From the NCBI RefSeq assembly GCF_025465995.1, contig NZ_JANLNY010000025.1:1-64000 (forward strand): 64,000 nt of DNA, read 5' to 3'. Made by a program: the position numbers and the translations under genes. The notes beneath the pieces are model-generated. The model searched no databases. It was given only the letters and a program-made list of their open reading frames with translations, and was not told the DNA's origin. How positions within the stretch are numbered: the first letter of the stretch is position 1; each line of letters opens with the position of its first letter. Below, one piece after another: positions 1-6,419 of this stretch. This stretch comes from Pseudomonas sp. 5P_3.1_Bac2 (lineage in GTDB: Bacteria; Pseudomonadota; Gammaproteobacteria; Pseudomonadales; Pseudomonadaceae).

Positions 1-97
1 CCCCCCCCCCCCCCCCCCCTTTTTTAATGATACGGCGACCACCGAGATCTACACTAGGTATGTTTCGTCGGCAGCGTCATATGTTTATAAGAGACAG
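1..97. other. Sequencing adapter left in the assembly (not biological)
   Basis: Positions 1-19 are all C and 20-25 all T. Positions 26-54 match the 29-base Illumina P5 oligonucleotide, 55-64 is a 10-base index, 65-78 is the Nextera read-1 segment TCGTCGGCAGCGTC, and 79-97 is the transposon mosaic end ending in AAGAGACAG with two G-to-T differences. Read from the other strand this is an insert running through the adapter into A and then G bases, the usual read-through pattern on two-colour instruments. Genomic sequence starts at 98, and this is a contig end. Confidence 0.98.
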
Positions 98-337
98 GCC
101 GCGCCCACGGCCACGTTGCCGCCGCCCAACAGCGTGGCGTTCAGCCGGGTGGCCAGCGCGGCAGCGGCGCCGGCGGCACCGGCCATCCACTTTAACCCGG
201 TGATTCAGCTCAAAGGCGACGCCGAGGCCGGGGCCCAGGTCAAGCAAGCGCTGCAGCTGAGCTATGCCGATTTCGAGCGCCTGATGCAGCGCTATCAAAA
301 CGGCCAAGCGCGCCGTGGTTATGGAGATATCGGATGA
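98..337 (+). CDS. Phage tail tape-measure protein, C-terminal fragment
   Basis: The frame is open from the adapter junction to a TGA at 335-337 and encodes the last 79 residues. It ends with a charged stretch (SYADFERLMQRYQNGQARRG) of the kind found at the C-terminus of P2-type tape-measure proteins. The stop overlaps the gpU start as ATGA (334-337), and gpU, gpX and gpD follow, which is the standard neighbourhood. An in-frame TTG at 116 is not a credible start; the gene is cut by the contig end. The family call rests on position more than on sequence. Confidence 0.72.
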   Translation, partial: AAPTATLPPPNSVAFSRVASAAAAPAAPAIHFNPVIQLKGDAEAGAQVKQALQLSYADFERLMQRYQNGQARRGYGDIG

Positions 338-1206
338 TTTGGGCCCTGTTAGGTGAGATCGAATTTGAGCTGCTCAACCACCCCAGCAGCCTGGCCGAAC
401 GCGGCACCAGCGATTACGCCGAACATGCGCGCATGCAAGGCAAGCCGCTGCTGCAATGGGTCGGTGAGGGGCTGCAAGAACTCAGCCTGGAGATCGCCCT
501 GCACGCCGCGCTGGTCAACCCGGAAGCGCAAATCGCCAACCTGAAAAAAGCCAAGAGTGCCCATCAGCCGCTGCCTTTGGTGTTGGGCAGTGGCGATTAC
601 CGTGGGGTGTTTGTGCTCACCGCGCTGGATGTCACCACCAGCAAAACCGACGAGGCCGGGCGCCTGATTGTCGCCCGCGTCAGCCTCACCTTGCGCGAGT
701 ACAGCGGCGCCTACAGCAAGCCCCTGGCCGCGCCGCAAGCCCTGCGCAGCGCCGGGCTGTTTAACGCCCTGGCCCTGTCGGCGCTGGCGGTGCTGCCGCA
801 AAACGCCCGCCAGCAGGCGCTGAGCCTGAGCAAAAAAGCCGGCAACCTGCTTGGCAGCGCCGGCCAGCTCTACAGCACCGTGCAGACGTTAAGCAGCAAC
901 CCCGTGCAACTGCTGGCCCAGACCCCGCGCTTGCTCAGCCAGAGCGCACAGATTTTACCGCCGCTGCAGGCCCTGCAAGGCGTGGCCCAACAACTGGCCG
1001 AGGGCGCCGAGCTGGTGCAGTTGGCCAGCGATGCTTACAACGATGTCGATCACGCCGTGCAGGCGCTTCAAGCCGTCAACCTGAACAACGTCGCCAAGCA
1101 GGTGCAAAGCGCCAGCGACTCGATAGATTCCGCCGCCACGCGCTTGAACACGGCCGCGCCGCGCTTAAGTCAACTGGCCGCCAAGGTGCTGACCCGGAGT
1201 CCCTAA
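334..1206 (+). CDS. Phage tail protein gpU, with long C-terminal extension
   Basis: The product has 290 residues. The first ~130 fit the P2 gpU family: a MIWALLGEIEFELL opening, then a beta-rich core with PLPLVLGSGDYRGVFVL and a final RVSLTLREYS strand. gpU caps the tail tube at the head-proximal end. P2 gpU is about 160 residues, so some 130-160 residues here are extra; they are Ala/Gln/Leu-rich with repeated short helices and look like coiled coil. The start overlaps the tape-measure stop and the stop overlaps the gpX start (TAATG), so the genes are translationally coupled. The role of the extension is unknown. Confidence 0.85.
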   Translation: MIWALLGEIEFELLNHPSSLAERGTSDYAEHARMQGKPLLQWVGEGLQELSLEIALHAALVNPEAQIANLKKAKSAHQPLPLVLGSGDYRGVFVLTALDVTTSKTDEAGRLIVARVSLTLREYSGAYSKPLAAPQALRSAGLFNALALSALAVLPQNARQQALSLSKKAGNLLGSAGQLYSTVQTLSSNPVQLLAQTPRLLSQSAQILPPLQALQGVAQQLAEGAELVQLASDAYNDVDHAVQALQAVNLNNVAKQVQSASDSIDSAATRLNTAAPRLSQLAAKVLTRSP

Positions 1207-1421
1207 TGAGCGACAACTACCTGACCCATATCACCAGTGCCGGTGAGCGCTGGGACCAACTCAGCAGCCGCTATTACGGCTCGGCCGTGCGCTATGCGGC
1301 CATCGTCAAGGCCAACCCCCACGTGCCGATCAGCCGCGCGCTGCCGGCGGGGCTGAAGCTGTTGATCCCGCTGCTGGAGGTGCAGCCGATCAGCGCCGAC
1401 TTGCCGCCATGGCTGCGCTAA
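1206..1421 (+). CDS. Phage tail protein X (gpX, LysM-like)
   Basis: This 71-residue protein has the tail-X pattern: a GERWDQLSSRYYGSA motif near residues 13-27 (LysM-like first helix), then VKANPHVPISRALPAGLKLLIP. P2 gpX is of similar size and, like LysM domains, is thought to help in tail or baseplate assembly. It lies between gpU and gpD, its usual place. The ATG overlaps the gpU stop by one base. Confidence 0.9.
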   Translation: MSDNYLTHITSAGERWDQLSSRYYGSAVRYAAIVKANPHVPISRALPAGLKLLIPLLEVQPISADLPPWLR

Positions 1422-1611
1422 GGCGCTGTGGCGCAGAGCCTGGCGCCGCCTTCGCGATTAACCCGCCGCGCTGCCGGCTGACGCGCGGCACTGCCGGCTG
1501 GCCGGTGCGCGTGCGCGCCAATCGCCCCCGGTGCGTTAAGCGCAGCCGGGCGCCGGGGGCTCAGCCCTTAAGCACAGCGCGCGCGGTTTTCCTCATCAGC
1601 CTGGATATGCC
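1422..1611. other. GC-rich spacer between gpX and gpD
   Basis: This 190-bp stretch interrupts an otherwise overlapping operon. It is built of short near-palindromic runs such as CTGCCGGCTGACGCGCGG and CTGCCGGCTGGCCGG, and should fold strongly as RNA. An open frame through it (from 1409) has no ribosome-binding site and no recognisable product. It resembles the longer GC-rich spacer before gpV. I see no gene in it. Confidence 0.5.
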
Positions 1612-2727
1612 ATGGACGCTTTAGATCGCAACAACGAAGTGCCCGCCGCCTACTTCGCCCTCAGCTACCAGCAGCGCGACATCACCTACGACATCAGCGC
1701 GCACCTGCTGAGCCTGGATTACAGCGACTACTTAAGCGGCCAGTCCGATGAGCTCAGCGTCAGCCTGGAGAACACCGAGGGCAAATGGACCGGGCCGTGG
1801 TACCCCGGCCATGGCGATCGGCTCAGCTTAGCCCTCGGCTGGCAAGGCCAGGCGCCGCGCCTGCTGGGCGAGTTTGTGATCGATGAAATTGAAGTCAGCC
1901 TCAGCCCCGCCACCGTCAACATCCGCGCCCTCGCCGCCAGCATCACCAGCGCCGTGCGCACCCCTGAACACCGCGCCTACGAGCAGCTCAGCCTGCCCGC
2001 GGTGGTCCAGCAAATCGCCGCGCGCCAGGGCCTGACGCTGGTCGGCAAGATCGAGCCGATCCAGTTCGACCGCCTCACCCAGCAAGAAGGCGACCTGGCC
2101 TTTTTACGGCAGCTGGCCGATGAGTACGACTACGCCTTTAAAGTGCGCGGCCAGCAATTGGTGTTCCACGCCATCAGCGACCTGGCCAGCGCCGTGCCGG
2201 TGGCCGAGGTGGCGATCAACGAACTGCGCAGTGCGAGTTTTCGCGACCAGATCAAACAGGTGCCCAAGGCCGCCGAGGTGAAACACAAAGACCCGGCCAG
2301 CAAGCAATTGGTCAGCGTGCGCGTGGCCAACAGCCAGAGCCACGCCCTGCCCAGCAGCGCCAGCCAGACCAGCAGCAGCGCCGACACCCGTAAAGTGCGC
2401 AGCCGCAGCACCACCTTGAGCGTGGCCACCGCCAAAGCCCAGGCCGAGCTGGCCAAAGCCAACCGCGAACGCACCACCAGCAGCTGGTCGATGATGGGCC
2501 GCCCGCACCTGATCAGCGGCAACGTGCTCAACCTGACCAGCGCCGACGTGCTGGCCGGCCACTACCTGATCACCGCCTCGCGCCACAGCTTCAGCCGCAG
2601 CAGCGGCTACAGCAGCGAACAACAACTGTGCCGCGTGCGCCTGCCGGACGATGCCGCCAACAACGCCACAGACGCGCCGCCGGCGCTGCAATCCTTTGGC
2701 CTCGATAGCCCAGAGCGGACGGCATGA
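1612..2727 (+). CDS. Phage late control protein gpD (baseplate hub)
   Basis: The 371-residue product matches the Phage_GPD family. The first half is beta-rich (ISAHLLSLDYSDYLSGQSDELSVSLEN, then GEFVIDEIEVSLSP), and the middle has the family-typical RLTQQEGDLAFLRQLADEYDYAFKV. The second half, HLISGNVLNLTSADVLAGHYLITASRHSFS, is the domain that closes the hub. gpD forms the trimeric hub that carries the gpV spike, homologous to T4 gp27. ATG at 1612 is the start closest to the conserved N-terminus. The last ~43 codons are duplicated 215 bp downstream. Confidence 0.93.
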   Translation: MDALDRNNEVPAAYFALSYQQRDITYDISAHLLSLDYSDYLSGQSDELSVSLENTEGKWTGPWYPGHGDRLSLALGWQGQAPRLLGEFVIDEIEVSLSPATVNIRALAASITSAVRTPEHRAYEQLSLPAVVQQIAARQGLTLVGKIEPIQFDRLTQQEGDLAFLRQLADEYDYAFKVRGQQLVFHAISDLASAVPVAEVAINELRSASFRDQIKQVPKAAEVKHKDPASKQLVSVRVANSQSHALPSSASQTSSSADTRKVRSRSTTLSVATAKAQAELAKANRERTTSSWSMMGRPHLISGNVLNLTSADVLAGHYLITASRHSFSRSSGYSSEQQLCRVRLPDDAANNATDAPPALQSFGLDSPERTA

Positions 2728-3024
2728 ACATGATGACTGCATGCTGCGCTCTCGCAGCGCCCGGGGCGTTGCTGGGCAAGCGCGATACGGCGGGGGTAGC
2801 AGCGCGGTGCCGCAGCAGCGGCTACAGCAGCGAACAACAACTGTGCCGGCTGCGCCTGCCGGACGATGCCGCCAACAACAGCACAGACGCGCCGCCGGCG
2901 CTGCAATCCTTTGGCCTCGATAGCCCAGAGCGGACGGCATAAACATGATGACTGCATGCTGCGCTCTCGCAGCGCCCGGCGCGTTGCTGGGCAAGCGCGA
3001 TACGGCGGGGGCAGCAGCGTGGTG
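2595..3024 (+). repeat. 215-bp tandem duplication covering the 3' end of gpD
   Basis: Two copies (2595-2809 and 2810-3024) align at an offset of exactly 215 bp, checked at several anchor points, with about eight mismatches. The first copy holds the last codons of gpD, its TGA and 82 bp downstream. The second repeats all of this with TAA in place of TGA. The third start of the unit is visible at about 3025 but diverges at once. Because 215 is not a multiple of three, the second copy is out of frame with gpD. Confidence 0.95.
2724..2942 (+). pseudogene. Duplicated gpD C-terminal fragment
   Basis: The frame opens with an ATG overlapping the gpD stop (ATGA at 2724) and ends at the TAA at 2940-2942. 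Its last ~43 residues repeat the gpD C-terminus (SSGYSSEQQLCRLRLPDDAA onward) with V to L and A to S changes and one silent Arg change. The first ~28 residues are not gpD-like. It may be a silent leftover of a replaced gpD end or a small coupled product. No ribosome-binding site is visible. Confidence 0.6.
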
Positions 3025-3498
3025 CCGCGCAGCACTTAGGAGCCTTGGCAGGGCTCTGGCGCGGTTGCAGCGCCGTGCCGACTGGGGCCAACCGGCGCCC
3101 ATGGGGCTGAGCACTGGCGCGCAGCACCGACATGGGTGGAAGCGCAGTGCCGCGCAGGGCTTCACTCAAAGCCGCGCCATCGTCGCCAACCCCGCAGCGC
3201 CGCGCCGCGCCTCTGTCCAGTCGCCAGCCCGCAGTCCAGCTACAGCGCGTGCTCACAGCAGCGCCCTCAGCCAAGCCGTGGCGCGCCACCTAGGGTTGGC
3301 TCTGCCGCCCACGCGCCGGCCACCCAGCGGCGGCCACTTCGGCCTGCAGCGCGGTGCATCGGCGGCAGCGACTGACGCCGCAGTGGCGGCCCCTATGCCC
3401 TGCCCGTCCTCAGCCAATCTTCGTGACGCAGTCTGGGCGGCGCACCGGCTGACCCACGCAGCCGTGCTTTCACTTTCCTTAGCCAGCGAGACCGGCCC
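3025..3498. other. Long GC-rich spacer between the gpD duplication and gpV
   Basis: This ~470-bp region holds an open frame (2945-3502, ending as ATGA over the gpV start), but the predicted protein is low-complexity Ala/Arg/Ser with no recognisable domain. The same region is also open on the other strand. Short motifs recur (GTGCCGCGCAG, GCGCCGTGCC). I regard it as non-coding or decayed. In many tail operons a lytic enzyme gene sits near gpD, and none is visible here. Confidence 0.45.
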
Positions 3499-4032
3499 AT
3501 GAGCAGCACCTTGGAATACGGCGAAATCAGCGCCATCGACTACCGCACCTGCCGCGTACGGGTGCGTTTGGATGAGCGCGACGGCGTCGAAAGTTACTGG
3601 CTTAACGTGCCGCAACGGCACAGCCAGGCCAACCAAAGCCGGCCACTGCTGCCCGAGCTGGGGGAACAAGGCGCCGTGCTGCTCAGCGCCGATGGCGTGG
3701 GCGGCGTGTGGCTGGGCGGGGTTTACTCCAGCGCCGAGCCGCCGCCCGTGGTGGACCCAGACACCGACTACGTGCGCTTTAGCGACGGCACCCTGCTCAC
3801 CTACGACCGCGCCGCCCACCTGCTGACGCTCGACTGCGTCGGCGCGGTGACCCTCAAGTGTGCGCAAAGCCTGCGCATCGAAGCCGGCGCCCCGGTGCTG
3901 GTCAAAGCCCCCAGCGTCACCCTCGACGCCAGCCAAACCACCCTCAACGGCAACCTGCAAATCAACGGCAACCTCAACGCCAGCGGCACCGTGATGGACG
4001 CCGGCGGCAACTCCAACCACCACAAACACTAA
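3499..4032 (+). CDS. Phage baseplate assembly protein V (tail spike)
   Basis: The 177-residue product is gpV-like. An N-terminal OB-fold region (GEISAIDYRTCRVRVRLDE) is followed by LLPELGEQGAVLLSADGVGG and then a repetitive beta-helix (TLDASQTTLNGNLQINGNLN). The protein ends in NHHKH (residues 173-177); in P2 gpV an HxH motif at the spike tip binds iron, so this should be an iron-tipped membrane-piercing needle. The start is ATG at 3499. It opens the V-W-J-I-H baseplate block. Confidence 0.93.
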   Translation: MSSTLEYGEISAIDYRTCRVRVRLDERDGVESYWLNVPQRHSQANQSRPLLPELGEQGAVLLSADGVGGVWLGGVYSSAEPPPVVDPDTDYVRFSDGTLLTYDRAAHLLTLDCVGAVTLKCAQSLRIEAGAPVLVKAPSVTLDASQTTLNGNLQINGNLNASGTVMDAGGNSNHHKH

Positions 4033-4365
4033 CCCACCCAAACCCTGCGCCTCGCGCCCATTCTTGCGTGGGCTGCGCACCGCCCGTAGGGTGGACAACG
4101 CGAAGCTTGGCCACCATTCACGCGTGCGCACGGTGGATCGCCATGGTGGGTGGATAAAGCGCCAGCTACGCGCCCCGATCCACCCTACGCGTCACACCCA
4201 TTTTTGCGCTGACCTCGCACCATCGGTGCAAGCGCCTGTGCGGCGATTGCACCCTACGCGCCCCGCCGATTCTTGCGTTGGCGCTTGCACCCACGTTTAT
4301 CCCGCGCGGGCCCTCTTTAATGCCGATTAAAAGCCCCCTGGCGGCCTGCGCCGCAGCATGGCGGC
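4033..4365. repeat. Intergenic region with palindromic repeats between gpV and gpW
   Basis: The region has no gene. It holds one full copy of the prophage repeat: CGTAGGGTGGACAACGCG at about 4086, then GGTGGATAAAGCGCCA at about 4147 and the closing CGATCCACCCTACG at about 4177. A second motif, GGTGCAAGCGCCTGTGCGGC at about 4225, recurs at 9520 and 9801. An interruption of this size inside a baseplate operon is unusual. Confidence 0.8.
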
Positions 4366-4749
4366 ATGAGCACGCCTATTGATTACTCCAGCATCAGCGC
4401 CACCCACTGGCAGCCGGCCTTAGGTGCGGCGGGTGAGGTGGTGGAAGGTCTGCGCGACATCGACCAGGCCATTCGCATCATCCTCACCACGCCGCGTGGC
4501 AGCGACCCGCATCGGCCGGAGTTTGGCAGCGAGTTGCAGCGTTATCTCGACTGGCCCACCCACCGCGTGGTGCCGCATCTGGTGCGCGAGGCGGTGGAGG
4601 CGATTCGGCGGTGGGAGCCGCGTGTGACGCTGGTGCAGGTGCTCACCACGATTGAGTCGAGCCACATTGTGCTGCGCGTGCAGTGGAAGGTGGCCGACGG
4701 CGTTCTTCAGCAAACCGAGGTGCCCTATGCGCGTTCTTCCAGCGCCTGA
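4366..4749 (+). CDS. Phage baseplate protein W (gpW/gp25 family)
   Basis: The 127-residue product has the gp25-like signature IDQAIRIILTTPRGSDPHRP followed by EFGSELQRYLDWPT. The core LVREAVEAIRRWEPRVTL is the helix and strand shared by T4 gp25 and P2 gpW, which nucleate sheath assembly at the baseplate. The stop is 23 bp past the start of gpJ, so the two are coupled. Confidence 0.94.
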   Translation: MSTPIDYSSISATHWQPALGAAGEVVEGLRDIDQAIRIILTTPRGSDPHRPEFGSELQRYLDWPTHRVVPHLVREAVEAIRRWEPRVTLVQVLTTIESSHIVLRVQWKVADGVLQQTEVPYARSSSA

Positions 4750-5845
4750 GTTCGTTAAGGTCGACCCGGCCGCCATCGAGGCTGATCTGGTGGCCCGCTA
4801 TGAGGCCAAGTCCGGCAAGACCCTCTACCCGGCGCAGATCGAGCGCTTATTTATTGATCAACTGGCCTATGCCCAGAGCCTGGCGTTGCTGGCCATTCAG
4901 CACGCCGGCGAGCAGTTGTTGGTGCGCTACAGCAGCGCGCCGATTCTCGATTATTTAGGCGAGCTGGTCGGCACCGCGCGCCTGCCCGCGCAGCCGGCGC
5001 GTTGCTTGCTGCAGTTCAGCTTAAGCGCGCCCAGCAGCCAGAGTCAGCGCATCCCCGCCGGTACCCAAGTCAGCAGCCAGGATGGCCGCCTGAGCTTTAT
5101 CAGCGATGCCGACGTGGTCCTCGCCCCCGGCCAAGTGCAGGGGCAAAGTTGGGCCACCTGCCTAACCGCCGGCGTCCAGGGCAACGGCTGGGCCGTGGGG
5201 CAGATCAGTGTGCTGAGCGCGGCGCCAGTGTCGGGGCTGCAGGCCAGTAACATCACCGTCAGTGCCGATGGCGCCGATGATGAAACCGATGAGCGCTACC
5301 GCGAGCGCATCATTCTCGCCCCCGAGGCGTACAGCAACGCCGGCAGCCGCGGCGCTTATCGCTATCACGCGCTGTCGGTGCATCCGTCGATTATTGATGT
5401 GGCCGTGCTGGGCCCCGACGACGGCCAGCAGGATGGCCACGTCGCCTTGTTGCCACTGACCCGCACGGGGCTGCCCAGCGCCGATTTGCTCAACCAGGTG
5501 CAAGCCTATTTGAGCGCGGAAAAACGCCGCCCGCTGTGCGACACCGTGCACACCCAAGCGCCGCCCGAAGTGGCCTTTAACATCGAGGCCAACCTGAGCT
5601 TTTACGCCAATGCCGATCGCGATCAAGCCCTGGCCCAGGCCCAAGCCGCCGCCGAGGCCTGGGCCGCCGAACGGCGCGCCGGCTTAGGCCGCGATATCGT
5701 CCCCGAACAACTGATCGCCACCTTGCAAGTGCCCGGCGTCTACCGCGCCGCCCTCAGCCAGCCACTGCTGACCGAGGTGCCGGCCCACGCCTGGGCCAAC
5801 TGCCACAGCATCCAACTGCGCGACGCCGGAGTGGTCGATGGCTGA
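4727..5845 (+). CDS. Phage baseplate assembly protein J
   Basis: The 372-residue product fits Baseplate_J. It opens MRVLPAPEFVKVDPAAIEAD, has the family's YSSAPILDYLGELVGTARLP block, and a central DDETDERYRERIILAPEAYS motif. gpJ forms the wedge of the baseplate with gpW and gpI. I chose ATG at 4727, within gpW, because it gives the conserved N-terminus; the frame is open further upstream to 4652. The stop overlaps the gpI start by 8 bp. Confidence 0.94.
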   Translation: MRVLPAPEFVKVDPAAIEADLVARYEAKSGKTLYPAQIERLFIDQLAYAQSLALLAIQHAGEQLLVRYSSAPILDYLGELVGTARLPAQPARCLLQFSLSAPSSQSQRIPAGTQVSSQDGRLSFISDADVVLAPGQVQGQSWATCLTAGVQGNGWAVGQISVLSAAPVSGLQASNITVSADGADDETDERYRERIILAPEAYSNAGSRGAYRYHALSVHPSIIDVAVLGPDDGQQDGHVALLPLTRTGLPSADLLNQVQAYLSAEKRRPLCDTVHTQAPPEVAFNIEANLSFYANADRDQALAQAQAAAEAWAAERRAGLGRDIVPEQLIATLQVPGVYRAALSQPLLTEVPAHAWANCHSIQLRDAGVVDG

Positions 5846-6419
5846 GCATCAACTGCCGCCCGCCCTGGCCGGTGATCAGCGGTTTGCCCAGCTGTGCGAG
5901 CTGCTGACGGAAAACTACGCCGCGCTGGATGTGGCAGCGCTGGCGGTGTACCTGGTCGATCAGGTCAAGGCGCCGCTGCTGCCGGTGCTGGCCGAGCAGT
6001 TTTCCCTGCTCGATGAAGCCGCGTGGCAGCTGGCCGAGTCCGACGAGGCGCGGCGCAAGCTGCTCAACAACGCCATCACCCTGCACCGCTACAAAGGCAC
6101 GCCGTGGTCGATCCGCGAGGTGGTGCGCCGGCTCGGCTTCGGTGAAATCAGCATCCTCGAAGGCCTGGGCGGCCTGCCCTACGACGGCCAGGCCAACTTC
6201 GACGGCCTGCGCGTTTACGGCGCCAGCGGCAGTTGGCCGGTGTACCGGGTGTTCCTCAACCAAGCCATCACCAACGATCAAGCCGAGCTGCTGCGCCGCG
6301 TGTTGCGCAGCATCGCCCCGGCCCGCTGTCGCCTGGCCTCGCTGGAGTACACGGCGGTACCGATTCGATACAACCAAGTCGCCGCCTATGACGGCCAATA
6401 CAACTATGGGAGCAGCTAA
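5838..6419 (+). CDS. Phage tail protein I
   Basis: The 193-residue product matches the P2 tail protein I family: LPPALAGDQRFAQLCELL at the N-terminus, a helical core (ARRKLLNNAITLHRYKGTPWSI) and EVVRRLGFGEISILEG. It lies between gpJ and the tail fibre as in P2, and its TAA overlaps the fibre ATG by one base. gpI is needed for baseplate wedge assembly and fibre attachment. Confidence 0.93.
   Translation: MAEHQLPPALAGDQRFAQLCELLTENYAALDVAALAVYLVDQVKAPLLPVLAEQFSLLDEAAWQLAESDEARRKLLNNAITLHRYKGTPWSIREVVRRLGFGEISILEGLGGLPYDGQANFDGLRVYGASGSWPVYRVFLNQAITNDQAELLRRVLRSIAPARCRLASLEYTAVPIRYNQVAAYDGQYNYGSS

Noticed and set aside
1409..1624. 71-codon ORF after gpX
   Set aside because: It lies over the GC-rich spacer, overlaps both neighbours and has no recognisable product.
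2595..3024. Diversity-generating retroelement (variable and template repeats)
   Set aside because: The differences between copies are few and not at A positions, and there is no reverse transcriptase gene in the window.
2104..3165. Long minus-strand ORF opposite gpD and the spacer
   Set aside because: It mirrors GC-rich coding DNA and repeats its own segments because of the 215-bp duplication.
2945..3502. 185-residue ORF between gpD and gpV
   Set aside because: Low-complexity Ala/Arg/Ser product, no ribosome-binding site, opposite strand equally open, and it starts inside the duplication.
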